A DNA stretch of 30,523 bases from Caldilineaceae bacterium (GTDB lineage Bacteria > Chloroflexota > Anaerolineae > Caldilineales > Caldilineaceae): contig JAPPKT010000450.1 of assembly GCA_028819675.1 (NCBI GenBank), positions 1 to 30,523 on the forward strand. Reading direction: 5' to 3'. Position numbers and translations under genes: made by a program. Under the pieces are notes generated by a model. It was not told where the DNA came from. It ran no database searches and worked only from the letters and a program-made list of their open reading frames with translations. This document shows, one piece after another, positions 15,760 to 24,988 of this stretch (positions within the stretch are counted from its first letter, which is position 1; the number at the start of each line of letters is the position of its first letter).

Positions 15760-17946
15760 CTAGTTCTGCTTAAGTATAGGCAGGTCGAATCCAAAAGACG
15801 CTCCACCGCACTTGCCGGGGTGATACAAAAACATCTTCCCGCCGTACGCTTCAACTAACTCCGCCGCTACTGTCAGTCCCATTCCTATTCCCCCGGGTTT
15901 TCGCGTTACTCCCGGCCAGAATACTCTTTCGGCGTCTTCTTCATCTATTCCCGAACCTGAATCGTTGACCCAAAGGCGGACCCAATTTCCGTCACCTTGC
16001 GACTCGACAACAAATTTTAGTTTCCTTTGTTCGCGTGGTACTTCCCCCAGCCAATATGTCGCATTTGTTATCAAGTTTAAGACAATTGCGTCTAGTTCGC
16101 CGGGGGCCACGGCTACAACAGTGCGAGTGTCAGGAAGAGAGGTTTGAATACCCAGACTTTGAATATCTTTCCCGAGCATGGCAACGCAGTCTCTGATTCT
16201 GTCCTCCAATATTGAACGTCTATTTGTGCGCCGGAAAGACCTACTGGCGAGCGGAGCAAATCTATCCGCTAGGTCTTCTAAAGAATCCACTGCCATCTGG
16301 GCAAGGCGAATCAGATCACTTCCTTCTTTCTCCATGAATAAAGGAGGAATTCGTCGTACGAATTTCAAAAAACTACCAAAGACCATTGTCCTGTTTCTGA
16401 TTTCGTGGACTAACATTTGTGCAATAGTCCCTATCGTCGCCAAACGACTATAGTATAAGAACCTTGTCTCGAGCGTCTTGCGAGTCGAAACGAGAGAGTC
16501 ACTATGTCTATGCAATAAGGGAACAACGTCTGACGCCTTCGCTCCTTCCTCAGCAAGAGAATCCACCTGTTCAATCAGGGAGTCAGCGGAAATGTTAGAA
16601 AGTAGATCTTCCATCGGCTTCTCATGAAAACCCTGACTCCGATCCATACTTCGCTCAACTTCGAAAAGCTCCACGAGAGTCAGAATTATCGTCTCAAATT
16701 CGGAGAGTTCTACGCATGAAGTAAGACCCTCTCTATCACTAGTATCATTAATGTTGGGATTGCCGTCGGCAGAAATCGAGACATAACCAACAATCTGACT
16801 GGTGCTTAGTCGAGTACCTGTTCTACTTATGCGTCGTAAGTCAAGCCCAAGCCAGTCGCGGGTGTTCTCAGATTTCGGCAACACCAGTACACCGTCCCGA
16901 TAGATCGAAATCCCTTTGTGGGCTCTAATGGCATCCCGAATAAAGCTTCTCTGAATGTCAAAAGCTTCGGAAATCTCTCCCGTGTCGGAACTTGCAATAT
17001 CCCAGGCCCTTAGTTCAAAAGAAAATGGACCGCAACGTGTACCTTCTATCGAAAACCGGGATTGCAAATTCTTATCATTTATGTCACCCCAAATGGTTTC
17101 CCACGACCTATTTACTTGCACCTCTCGTGCGATTCCGTTCTTAGCGATTGGAGCAAAACGGTAGACTCCCTCGACGTTGCCATGGGCATCAACTGTTCCT
17201 CCTATACTGTACTTCGGATAAGTCAAGAATTCGGGGGAAGAAATCTCAATCTCCCCTGTATCGTCATCATCGAAGCCACGAAGGAATATTCTGAATTCAC
17301 TAAATTCCGAAAACGGCGAAATTAAGCGGGCGAGGTCCTCTCCCAGTTCTCTCACGCGTTCGTCGTCCCATTGGTTAGAAAGCCCCGAAATTAGCAGGCT
17401 AGTCCCAGTCCCTTCGAATGGAGGAGGCCTGCTGAACTCCCGTATTTTGACGACACTATCTGACAACGCCTCTCCACTTGAAACTGTCGTCCAATCGACA
17501 TTGACCTCCCAGCAGGGAGACGAATCCGCCTTGGTTAGCATTCGCAATTGGTTCCCGAGGCGAGCGGCAGAGAGTCGTCCTAGACCCTTTTCGCCGACAA
17601 CTCGACGTATCTTATCAGCCCTCCTGATTGTAGGGTTTCTGTCCTTATAAGGCGTTGCTACTGTGCACCAGGCTTCTTCTATGACTTCACGGGTCATTCC
17701 TAGCCCGTCATCTATGATTTCCAACTGTTTCCCGTCGATTGAATCTTCAGAGAATCTAAGACTGACGTGTCGCGCAAAGGCATCGTACGAATTTTTGACT
17801 AGCTCGATCACAGCAACAAAGTCGTCAGTTACTAGGTTCTCGCCTAGGGCAGCAAAGACTCTAGGGTGAATACGAAAGGGAACCGTATCAAACGTGTCCT
17901 GGTCCATGGATACCGTCGATTGAAGACTCACTGTTTTCCTACTCAT
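15760..17946 (-). CDS. double-GHKL protein: MORC-like ATPase plus histidine kinase core
   Basis: A 728-residue protein. The ATG at 17946 overlaps the stop of the vsr gene (ATGAGTAG), giving translational coupling. Residues 30-130 are an Hsp90/MutL/MORC-type ATPase: ELVKNSYDA (48-56), DDGLGM (79-84) and VGEKGLGRLSA (117-127). A long central region (130-490) follows. The C-terminus is a histidine kinase core: phospho-acceptor H514 in MLVHEIRNR, N box NLITNATYW (624-632), G1 DSGSGI (662-667) and G2 GGIGMGL (685-691). No membrane segment, so it is cytosolic. MORC-like ATPases linked to Dcm and Vsr were described by Iyer, Abhiman and Aravind (2008). It probably senses DNA state through the MORC half and phosphorylates the receiver protein encoded next. 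Confidence 0.85.
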   Translation of the reverse strand: MSRKTVSLQSTVSMDQDTFDTVPFRIHPRVFAALGENLVTDDFVAVIELVKNSYDAFARHVSLRFSEDSIDGKQLEIIDDGLGMTREVIEEAWCTVATPYKDRNPTIRRADKIRRVVGEKGLGRLSAARLGNQLRMLTKADSSPCWEVNVDWTTVSSGEALSDSVVKIREFSRPPPFEGTGTSLLISGLSNQWDDERVRELGEDLARLISPFSEFSEFRIFLRGFDDDDTGEIEISSPEFLTYPKYSIGGTVDAHGNVEGVYRFAPIAKNGIAREVQVNRSWETIWGDINDKNLQSRFSIEGTRCGPFSFELRAWDIASSDTGEISEAFDIQRSFIRDAIRAHKGISIYRDGVLVLPKSENTRDWLGLDLRRISRTGTRLSTSQIVGYVSISADGNPNINDTSDREGLTSCVELSEFETIILTLVELFEVERSMDRSQGFHEKPMEDLLSNISADSLIEQVDSLAEEGAKASDVVPLLHRHSDSLVSTRKTLETRFLYYSRLATIGTIAQMLVHEIRNRTMVFGSFLKFVRRIPPLFMEKEGSDLIRLAQMAVDSLEDLADRFAPLASRSFRRTNRRSILEDRIRDCVAMLGKDIQSLGIQTSLPDTRTVVAVAPGELDAIVLNLITNATYWLGEVPREQRKLKFVVESQGDGNWVRLWVNDSGSGIDEEDAERVFWPGVTRKPGGIGMGLTVAAELVEAYGGKMFLYHPGKCGGASFGFDLPILKQN

Positions 17947-18364
17947 AGGAACAAGCCGTCCGCAGTTTCGCAAGGTGTGCCAACAGAGTGGATGTCTCTT
18001 GTTCCAAACTACATTCCCAAATTAGGAATACATTCCACCCTAACTCTCTCAGCCTTGCGTGGTTTGCAACGTCCCTGGCCACATTGTCATCCAGTTTGCG
18101 ATTCCAGAATTCCCGATTTGTAGCCGGTCTACGTTGTCCCTTTCGACAACTGTGGCTGTGCCAGAAACACCCCTGCACAAACACAAGCGTTCGGTAGCGA
18201 GGAAATACTAAGTCCGGAGTGCCCGGCAACTCGCCAGCGTGAAGTCGATATCGGAACCCTGCAGCCCACACAGCCTGACGAACATACCGTTCCAGTGAGG
18301 TATCGCGGCTCCTGACACGAGACATCAGAACTGAACGGGCTTTCTTCTTAAGAATGTCGCCCAT
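17939..18364 (-). CDS. vsr: Vsr-type very short patch repair endonuclease
   Basis: A 141-residue Vsr-family nickase that cuts 5' of the T in T:G mismatches created by deamination of 5-methylcytosine. The family blocks are all present: MSRVRSRDTSLE (14-25), LPGTPDLVFPRYR (46-58), VFVQGCFWHSHSC (61-73), PATNREFWNRK (80-90) and GWNVFLIWECSL near the C-terminus. D51 and the two His residues H69 and H71 occupy the expected catalytic and metal positions. It lies 14 bases after the stop of the cytosine methyltransferase and overlaps the following kinase gene by 8 bases, so it is central to the operon. Full-length for the family, no sign of decay. Confidence 0.93.
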   Translation of the reverse strand: MGDILKKKARSVLMSRVRSRDTSLERYVRQAVWAAGFRYRLHAGELPGTPDLVFPRYRTLVFVQGCFWHSHSCRKGQRRPATNREFWNRKLDDNVARDVANHARLRELGWNVFLIWECSLEQETSTLLAHLAKLRTACSYE

Positions 18365-18378
18365 AGTTTTCTAGGTTG

Positions 18379-19629
18379 TTAGTTTTGAACGCTTGGTCCT
18401 TGCTTTCGCCACAGATTCAGGAGCCACGTTGCCATAAAGGCCGCGAGTCGCGGCGGCACCGCATTGCCGATCATTTTGGCGATTGCGCTCATGCTGTCGC
18501 CGTGGAATACGTAGTCGTCCTCAAACGACTGTAGAGTGGCACCTTCTCGTAAAGACAATCCACGCACTTGTCCTTCGTCATAGTGTCCGAATCTTCCATT
18601 TGAAATGCTGTTAAATCTTGTAGTTAGCGTTGGAGCAGGACGATCGGGATGTAGTCGAGTATATGAATCACCGAATCCCTGATTGCCTTTGGCAGCGAGA
18701 CGACTGTGGCAGGGCAAAGATAAGTCGCCGAATGGTGTGTCTGAAAATCCCCAATTGGGTTCCCCTGGTTTAACTGACATCAGCCTAAGCCGATTGATTT
18801 CATAAAGATTCAGGCAATCGTGATTGGAGGTGTCCTTGCATCGGCCACCAGCTTCTAACGCGGGAAGGTGGTCAATAGCCTCGCGGGCCGAAAGAGTGGG
18901 AGCGTCGGGGTTTAAACTCGGAACTGGCAGGTCAATCGTCTGTTTGTACTCTTTCTCGCTCTTCAGTGCTAGCATTACGGAACGCCGGCGATACTGGGGG
19001 ACGCCAAAGCGAGAAGCGCAGACTCGATCCTCGCCAACGGAATATCCTAAATTTCTTAACTGGACTTCAAAATCACTCCATATGTGTCGGTACTGTCCAG
19101 TCTTGATTCTGGCAACGTTTTCCGAAATAATCATTTCGGGTTGAAATTCCGCTATGAATCCAAGTGTCTGGGTTAGCAAGTTTAAGTCTCGATTTCGACT
19201 CTTGATTCGTTCGTCTGTCAACCTTCTCTGGATGAATCTGGTAAAGGACTGGCATGGTGCACAGATGACGAACATGAGAGGTACTTCGGCTGCGGCAGAG
19301 CGATATTTGGGGATTAACTCCTTTAACTCAGCCCGAATTTCCTGCTGTTGTCCCTCGGGATATTCTGGCTGGGCTGGAAACATATCATAGGCCAAAAACC
19401 TTGGCTCTGCTTCATCAAGCGTAGTGTTCTGATTGTTATTCTGGTAGGTGATACGGTTCATTTCATCATTGTCAATGCCGCATATGATGTACCCCCCCGC
19501 ATCAAGTAGTCCACGGGTTGTTCCTCCCGCGCCGCAATAAAAGTCGACGGCCAGGAATTCGGGGGCTTTAGTTTTATGATTTTTGAAGCGTTCAAATTCA
19601 GTCTTGGTGTGACCAATCGCTTCATTCAT
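18379..19629 (-). CDS. dcm: C5-cytosine DNA methyltransferase (Dcm family)
   Basis: A 416-residue enzyme that methylates C5 of cytosine with S-adenosylmethionine. Motif I is DFYCGAGGTTRG (29-40) and motif IV APCQS has the nucleophile C126. Motif VI is ENV (170-172), motif VIII QYRRRS (212-217), motif IX RPAPTLTTRF (330-339) and motif X IGNAVPP (387-393). The target-recognition region lies about 225-325. The target site cannot be read from sequence. It is the first gene of the minus-strand operon dcm-vsr-kinase-receiver. No restriction enzyme is recognisable in the operon, so the signalling pair may replace it. The divergent gene on the other side is a PT-dependent endonuclease. Confidence 0.93.
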   Translation of the reverse strand: MNEAIGHTKTEFERFKNHKTKAPEFLAVDFYCGAGGTTRGLLDAGGYIICGIDNDEMNRITYQNNNQNTTLDEAEPRFLAYDMFPAQPEYPEGQQQEIRAELKELIPKYRSAAAEVPLMFVICAPCQSFTRFIQRRLTDERIKSRNRDLNLLTQTLGFIAEFQPEMIISENVARIKTGQYRHIWSDFEVQLRNLGYSVGEDRVCASRFGVPQYRRRSVMLALKSEKEYKQTIDLPVPSLNPDAPTLSAREAIDHLPALEAGGRCKDTSNHDCLNLYEINRLRLMSVKPGEPNWGFSDTPFGDLSLPCHSRLAAKGNQGFGDSYTRLHPDRPAPTLTTRFNSISNGRFGHYDEGQVRGLSLREGATLQSFEDDYVFHGDSMSAIAKMIGNAVPPRLAAFMATWLLNLWRKQGPSVQN

Positions 19630-19761
19630 TTATGATCGCACTTCCGTAAAGTGTAAGGGCGATGCAACATCTTTTCTCATGGCCCCGAACCCCAGGGGAT
19701 GCTGGCCATGGGTTCATTTTAGCACAGAAAGCTATTGACCTCTTACCGAATTCATAGGGTG

Positions 19762-19790
19762 TCGACAGAACGAGTCTCTTTGATTATACT
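19762..19790 (+). promoter_or_regulatory. probable promoter of the second PT-dependent endonuclease
   Basis: TCGACA (19762-19767, 5 of 6 matches to TTGACA), a 17-base spacer and TATACT (19785-19790, 5 of 6). It lies 73 bases before the start codon at 19864 in the divergent gap next to the methyltransferase gene. The remainder of 19630-19863 shows no repeat or gene. Confidence 0.5.
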
Positions 19791-19863
19791 CCCCCTAGGA
19801 CGTCCCCCCACCGACGGATTTTGAACTAGCCTAATCCAGTTTTCATGAAGCACTGGCACTTCG

Positions 19864-20781
19864 ATGAACAGAGATTCCGTTCTTGAGAGATTCAAAACGC
19901 TGAATCTGTGGGAAAAAGACGGGGCGAGGGCCCCGCACAAGCCCCTATTGGTCATACTCACCATCGGAGAATTGCTGCGGGGCAAGGGACGCCTGCTACC
20001 GTACTCGGAGATCGACACGAAACTTGGGGAGCTGTTGAGTGAGTACGGCGCCAGGAGGTCGCAGCAGGGAACGCAATACCCGTTTTGGCGGCTCCAGACC
20101 GACGGGATCTGGGAGGTTTCTGATGTCGAGAAGATTCGCTTGACGGCCAGTGGAGACGCATGGAAGACCGACCTGCTCAACTGCAACGTTCAAGGTGGAC
20201 TTACCGAAGAAATCGCAGGCCAACTTCAGGCGGATTCCGATCTGGCGTCTGAAGTCATCCGAACGTTGTTGGATGGGCACTTCCCTGATACTTGGCATGA
20301 AGACATTTTGCAGAGTGCCGGGATCGAGCTTACTTCGAAAGGCGTTATTCGCCAGAAACGCGACCCTCATTTCCGAGCGAATATCTTGAAAGCCTACGAG
20401 TATCGCTGCGCCGTTTGCGGCTTTGACGTTAGATTGGGGCTTCAGCCCGTCGCTCTAGAGGCTGCCCACATCAAATGGCATCAAGCAGGGGGCCCCGATT
20501 TAGAGGTAAATGGGCTGGCGTTATGTTCTCTTCACCACAAGCTGTTCGACCGGGGAGCCTTTACTCTGTCAGACGAATTGGAGATTCTCGTATCTGATGA
20601 GGCCCACGGCTCTGTTGGCTTTCAAGAGTGGCTCATGTGCTTCCATGGCGAAAAGCTAAAGTTCCCTCAGCGGCAGATTTACTATCCAGGTGAAAGCTTC
20701 ACTCGCTGGCATGTCAAAGAGGTTTTCCGGGGGGAGTATCGGGAACGGGAAGATGACGAGATGCGCTCAAGTACAGGCTAA
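19864..20781 (+). CDS. PT-dependent HNH restriction endonuclease, copy 2 (intact)
   Basis: A 305-residue paralogue of the protein at 3775, alignable without gaps through residue 240. The sulfur-binding domain has APHKPLLVI (23-31) and TQYPFWRLQTDGIW (70-83). The HNH domain has zinc ligands C182, C185, C221 and H224 and the full catalytic set H202, N216 and H225 (SLHHKLFD). It should cut phosphorothioated DNA, which from the known family acts as type IV restriction against incoming PT-modified DNA. The two copies clearly differ at DNA level, so they are not a recent duplication. It is a single-gene unit between the divergent Dcm operon and the type III operon. Confidence 0.88.
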   Translation: MNRDSVLERFKTLNLWEKDGARAPHKPLLVILTIGELLRGKGRLLPYSEIDTKLGELLSEYGARRSQQGTQYPFWRLQTDGIWEVSDVEKIRLTASGDAWKTDLLNCNVQGGLTEEIAGQLQADSDLASEVIRTLLDGHFPDTWHEDILQSAGIELTSKGVIRQKRDPHFRANILKAYEYRCAVCGFDVRLGLQPVALEAAHIKWHQAGGPDLEVNGLALCSLHHKLFDRGAFTLSDELEILVSDEAHGSVGFQEWLMCFHGEKLKFPQRQIYYPGESFTRWHVKEVFRGEYREREDDEMRSSTG

Positions 20782-20914
20782 CCAGTACGGTGGAATTTTC
20801 CTACCTTAGTCTAGTTTTGATACAATCTAGCTCGATCCCTCGAATGTTCACTCCTGTAGAATCGCTTAGGTCGGCCTTAGACTGCCTTGCTATGCTCGCT
20901 TTAGCAATGGATCC

Positions 20915-20930
20915 CCCCACCGTGGTGGGG
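20915..20930. repeat. short perfect palindrome in the gap before the type III operon
   Basis: CCCCACCGTGGTGGGG is a perfect 16-base palindrome, about 108 bases before the helicase start at 21023. There is no T-run after it, so it is a poor terminator. It could be a protein-binding site. The rest of 20782-21022 has only a weak promoter-like TACAAT near 20820. Confidence 0.4.
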
Positions 20931-21022
20931 CAGACCGATTGACTTCTCGTCCCGTTACGTGATCTCGATTGGCCGGAGTGAAACCCCTTTAGTCATACTC
21001 AGAGTGATATCGAGACTCTAAT

Positions 21023-24000
21023 ATGAGAATCGTCTCCAACACAGGGACGGATCGCGTGTTCGAGATCATTGGGCCTTTGCTCCGCTCGGGGCACCAGATC
21101 GACTTGGCTTCCAATGAGTTCTGCCTCTTTGCATTTGGAGAACTTGCTGAGAAGCTTGCCTCCGTGGCGAAAGCGCGCCTAATACTTCCGCCTGACCTCA
21201 CTGAATTGAGCCTTTCCGGCACCGATGCTGACAGAGCCGCGCGCAATCGGTTGCAGAGCCGTTGGATGGCCAGACGTTGCGCTGACTGGGTTGAAGAAAA
21301 GGCTGAGGTGCGACGAGCTACTCAGCCCATTCCGCAAGGGGCAATTGCGGTACGCAACGGCGACGGGAGTCCACAGCAAGTCGTACATGGATCGTTTTCG
21401 TTCAGCACAGATGGCCTGGGCCTCACTCCAGGAAACCCCTTTAACCTAGTCCAGATTTCTGAGTCGCCAGAAGAAAGCGTTCGCTTATGTGAATGGTATG
21501 AAGGGCAGTGGTCTGCTCTATCGGTGGATGCCGAAGCTAAGTCTGAGTTCATTGACATGTTGCGCTCTCTATCAGTGCATCAGAGCCCTCTCAGCGTCTA
21601 TGCATTGATACTGCACCACCTCTTTCGCGCTCAGGGCGATGAATTGGACGAGGAGCAGGTCGTCAAGTCCGCGACTGGAATTAGAGATACACAAGTGTGG
21701 CAAAAGCTCTATAAGTTCCAGCGCGATGGTGTCGTGGGGGCTATTGACAAGCTCAATCGCTTTGGCGGGTGCATAATTGCCGATAGCGTTGGACTTGGGA
21801 AAACCTTTGAGGCGCTGGCAATCATCAAGTATTACGAACTTCGCAATGATCGTGTCTTGGTTCTCTGCCCTAAGCGCCTGCGAGACAATTGGAGTCTATA
21901 CCGCGCCAATGACCGACGCAATTTTCTAGCCGGCGACCGTTTCAACTACGACATCCTCAATCATACCGATCTTTCACGCGACAATGGGACATCGGGCGAT
22001 ATTGACCTAGCCTATGTAAATTGGGGCAACTATGACCTCGTCGTCATCGACGAGTCGCACAACTTCCGCAATAAGCGCACCCCTCGTCAGGGCGGGGAAA
22101 CTCGCTATGATCGCCTCATGCGCCGAATCATACAAGAGGGCGTCAAAACGCGTGTACTTATGCTTTCTGCCACCCCAGTCAACAATCGTCTTGCGGATCT
22201 GAAAAACCAGATTGCCTTTGCGACAGAGGGGAATGATGCTGCCCTGGCCGATCACGGCATTTCCAGCATAACCAGCACTACCAGACTCGCGCAGAGGCAG
22301 TTCAACCGATGGCTCAACCTAGAAGAAACCGAACGTACGCCCACACATCTAATCGAGATGTTAGGCTTCGACTATTTCTCACTACTCGATCGGTTAACCA
22401 TCGCACGCTCAAGACGACACTTAGAAAAATATTATGGGATCGCTGAGACCGGCAGTTTTCCTGAAAGGCTAAGACCCATAAATGTCAAACCCGACGTTGA
22501 TTTGGCAGAAGAATTCCCATCGATTCGCGAAATAAACTTTGAGATACGCCGACTGAACCTTGCCGCCTATGCGCCACTTCGGTATGTGTTGCCTCACAAG
22601 AGGGACGCATATGATGAGAAATACAGCACAATTCTCTTGAGTGGTGAAGGTTTCTTCCGACAAGCAGATCGCGAGGAAAGTTTGGTCCAGCTGCTACGTA
22701 TCAATGCACTAAAGCGTATGGAAAGTTCTGTATCCTCTTTTGCACTAACGGTACGGCGCCAGCTGGAAGACGTTGATGCAATTCTCGCTCGCATTGATGA
22801 AAGGGCTGTCGAACTGGAGGAGCTCGACATTGCCGAAATTGATTTTGACGATCCCGACTTTGAGAGTTTGCTGGTTGGGCGCAAAGTGAAGGTGCTGCTT
22901 CAGGACGTTGACCTGATTCGCTGGAGACAAGACCTGCTCGAAGATCGAAATCGGTTGGATACACTTCACGCGGCCGCCCTCCAAGTCACTGCAGAAACTG
23001 ACGCCAAGCTTGCCGAATTGCGCGGAATCGTTGAACAAAAGTGCAGCAACCCTATCAATCCAGGAAACCGCAAAGTAATTGTTTTCACAGCGTTTGCGGA
23101 CACTGCTCGCTACCTATACAACGAGCTAGCGCCTTGGGCAAAGAGTACTCTTGGACTGGAGTCAGCGCTAGTAACAGGGACCGGGAGTAACCAGACTACC
23201 TTGCCGGGGCTGCGCAGGGATCTCTCCTCCATTCTGACCGCCTTTGCGCCGCTTACGAAAGAGCGCCCAGACGATTTCGCCTCTGAAGGCGAACTAGATC
23301 TTCTTATTGCGACGGACTGTATTTCTGAAGGTCAAAATTTACAGGACTGTGACTGGCTGATCAACTACGACATTCACTGGAATCCTGTACGTATCATCCA
23401 ACGATTTGGGCGAATCGATCGAATCGGTTCACCCAATGAGCGAATTCAACTCGTAAACTTCTGGCCAAATATGGAACTAGAAGAATACTTGCGCTTGGAA
23501 CAACGCGTAAGCGGGCGCATGGTACTTCTCGATATCTCGGCGACTGGTGAAGAGAATCTGATAGAGCAGCAGTCGGGCGATCCGATGAATGATTTGGAGT
23601 ACCGCCGGAAGCAGCTCCTAAAGCTGCAGGACGCGGTCATAGATCTGGAGGACCTATCTTCTGGCGTCTCCATTGCTGACTTAACGCTAACGGACTTCCG
23701 CATTGATTTGGCCGACTACCTAAGGGACGCGCCGGATATTCTATATGGGTTGCCTCTTGGCGCTTACGCGGTGACCGCAACTTCCAACGCCGAGATTCCA
23801 CCCGGAATCATCTTTTGCTTACGGGCTGAGGGCGAAGCCACCAGAAAACCGATTGAACAAGGTTATCCTCTCGCGCCGCATTATCTGGTCCATGTCGGTG
23901 AAGACGGAGCAGTGCTATTGCCGTTCACGCAGGCAAAGCAGATTCTTGATCAGCTAAAGCGGCTATGCTTGGGCCGAAATATGCCCGATCCTGGCGCTTG

Positions 24001-24220
24001 CGCCCGCTATGACAAGGCGACTCAAAAGGGCCGAGATATGAAATCAGCTAGGCGGCTCCTGACCACCGCGATTACCTCGATCGTGGGAAAGAGCGAGGAA
24101 CGAGCGATCGCCAGCCTGTTCTCTGCGGGAGGGACGCACGCGATCGCGGACGAGTTTGCCGGAATGAATGATTTCGAAGTGCTGGCTTTCCTCGTCGTAA
24201 TAGCTGAAGAGCAACAATGA
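21023..24220 (+). CDS. SNF2/RapA-type helicase with degenerate PLD-like N-terminus
   Basis: A 1065-residue protein. Residues 1-165 resemble the phospholipase-D-like domain found in front of such helicases (SRWMARRCADWV, then HGSFSFSTDGLG), but no HxKxxxxD motif is visible, so this part is probably not catalytic. The motor has motif I DSVGLGKT (254-261), CPKRLRDNW, motif II DESHNFRN (343-350), LSATPVNN, then FTAFADTARYL, ATDCISEGQNLQ and QRFGRIDRIG (about 793-802). Its stop overlaps the next start (ATGA), so it is coupled to the DUF4391 gene and through it to Mod and Res. It is likely a translocase that cooperates with the type III system. DrmD of DISARM is a comparable SNF2 partner, though no other DISARM gene is present. 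Confidence 0.85.
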   Translation: MRIVSNTGTDRVFEIIGPLLRSGHQIDLASNEFCLFAFGELAEKLASVAKARLILPPDLTELSLSGTDADRAARNRLQSRWMARRCADWVEEKAEVRRATQPIPQGAIAVRNGDGSPQQVVHGSFSFSTDGLGLTPGNPFNLVQISESPEESVRLCEWYEGQWSALSVDAEAKSEFIDMLRSLSVHQSPLSVYALILHHLFRAQGDELDEEQVVKSATGIRDTQVWQKLYKFQRDGVVGAIDKLNRFGGCIIADSVGLGKTFEALAIIKYYELRNDRVLVLCPKRLRDNWSLYRANDRRNFLAGDRFNYDILNHTDLSRDNGTSGDIDLAYVNWGNYDLVVIDESHNFRNKRTPRQGGETRYDRLMRRIIQEGVKTRVLMLSATPVNNRLADLKNQIAFATEGNDAALADHGISSITSTTRLAQRQFNRWLNLEETERTPTHLIEMLGFDYFSLLDRLTIARSRRHLEKYYGIAETGSFPERLRPINVKPDVDLAEEFPSIREINFEIRRLNLAAYAPLRYVLPHKRDAYDEKYSTILLSGEGFFRQADREESLVQLLRINALKRMESSVSSFALTVRRQLEDVDAILARIDERAVELEELDIAEIDFDDPDFESLLVGRKVKVLLQDVDLIRWRQDLLEDRNRLDTLHAAALQVTAETDAKLAELRGIVEQKCSNPINPGNRKVIVFTAFADTARYLYNELAPWAKSTLGLESALVTGTGSNQTTLPGLRRDLSSILTAFAPLTKERPDDFASEGELDLLIATDCISEGQNLQDCDWLINYDIHWNPVRIIQRFGRIDRIGSPNERIQLVNFWPNMELEEYLRLEQRVSGRMVLLDISATGEENLIEQQSGDPMNDLEYRRKQLLKLQDAVIDLEDLSSGVSIADLTLTDFRIDLADYLRDAPDILYGLPLGAYAVTATSNAEIPPGIIFCLRAEGEATRKPIEQGYPLAPHYLVHVGEDGAVLLPFTQAKQILDQLKRLCLGRNMPDPGACARYDKATQKGRDMKSARRLLTTAITSIVGKSEERAIASLFSAGGTHAIADEFAGMNDFEVLAFLVVIAEEQQ

Positions 24221-24975
24221 GTACAATCGATCCTGTAATGGCGCTCGTGCTTCCCGACGGCGCGCTTGTCGACCGACGAGTGCCAAAGACAATGCTTATT
24301 GAACACGGGGCGCGCACCGCTGCGGATAGGCGACACATTCGGGAGGGTATTGAGGAGATTCGATGGCTTGCCACCCTCAAGCCAACGACGATTGGGGTGG
24401 CGGAATACCGTGACTCCAGACGCGAGTATATTGAGATCGCTGTGCTAAAGCTCAGACTCCGCTCCGGTACGCGAGCTGAAAGACTTATCGAGCTTATACA
24501 TCGGGCCGTACCTTATCCGGTCGTACTGTTTTCTTGGCGGGAAGACGGTCTAGTGATTTCACTAGCGCACGTTCGCTGGTCTCAAGGCGAAGGGGGGAAA
24601 ACTGTTCTTGATGGAAATGTTGTTGCAACACCGCCCTTGAAAGACCAGGAACATGAGACGACGATGGCGTTTATTGAGAATCTGGCTATTGGCAGCCAAC
24701 CCCACGCTTCGCTCTACTCACTGTACCAGGGTTGGATCGATGTTGTGCGCGCACTACGAGCCGCCGGGGTTACGGGCAAATTTCAACTTCCAGCTTCTCA
24801 ATTTAAAGCGGAAGAACGGGCAGCAGCTTTGCATGAATTTGCCCGCCTAGAATCCCGGATAACTGAAGTCACAGCCGCTGCGAGCAAGGAAAAACAAATC
24901 GCGCGCCGAGTGGACTTAAATCTGGAACTGAAGCGTCTGCGATCCGCTCGCGATGTCATTCGCGCCAGCCTGTAA
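24217..24975 (+). CDS. DUF4391-family protein
   Basis: A 252-residue protein that matches the DUF4391 pattern as I remember it: an N-terminal LPDGALVDRRVPKTMLIEHG segment, IEEIRWLATLKPTTIGVAEY, and IEIAVLKLR. A central beta-rich stretch is followed by a C-terminal helical region with a coiled-coil look (EERAAALHEFARLESRI through RVDLNLELKRLRSARDVI). The function of the family is unknown. It sits between a SNF2 helicase and type III mod/res genes, an arrangement I believe recurs in other genomes. The ATGA overlap with the helicase stop and 13-base spacing to mod show one operon. It may bridge the helicase to the Mod-Res complex. Confidence 0.75.
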   Translation: MSTIDPVMALVLPDGALVDRRVPKTMLIEHGARTAADRRHIREGIEEIRWLATLKPTTIGVAEYRDSRREYIEIAVLKLRLRSGTRAERLIELIHRAVPYPVVLFSWREDGLVISLAHVRWSQGEGGKTVLDGNVVATPPLKDQEHETTMAFIENLAIGSQPHASLYSLYQGWIDVVRALRAAGVTGKFQLPASQFKAEERAAALHEFARLESRITEVTAAASKEKQIARRVDLNLELKRLRSARDVIRASL

Positions 24976-24988
24976 ATCGAGGAGACTC

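Noticed and set aside
14666..17946. Detocs call for the kinase/receiver pair
   Set aside because: The kinase has a MORC-like domain and no TPR-like sensor is apparent, there is no separate effector gene, and the pair is fused into a dcm-vsr operon.
20915..20930. Rho-independent terminator for the second HNH gene
   Set aside because: The palindrome has almost no loop and no T-run follows it.
21023..24220. DISARM system call based on the SNF2 helicase
   Set aside because: No drmA, drmB or drmC genes are present. The helicase is coupled to DUF4391 and type III mod/res instead.
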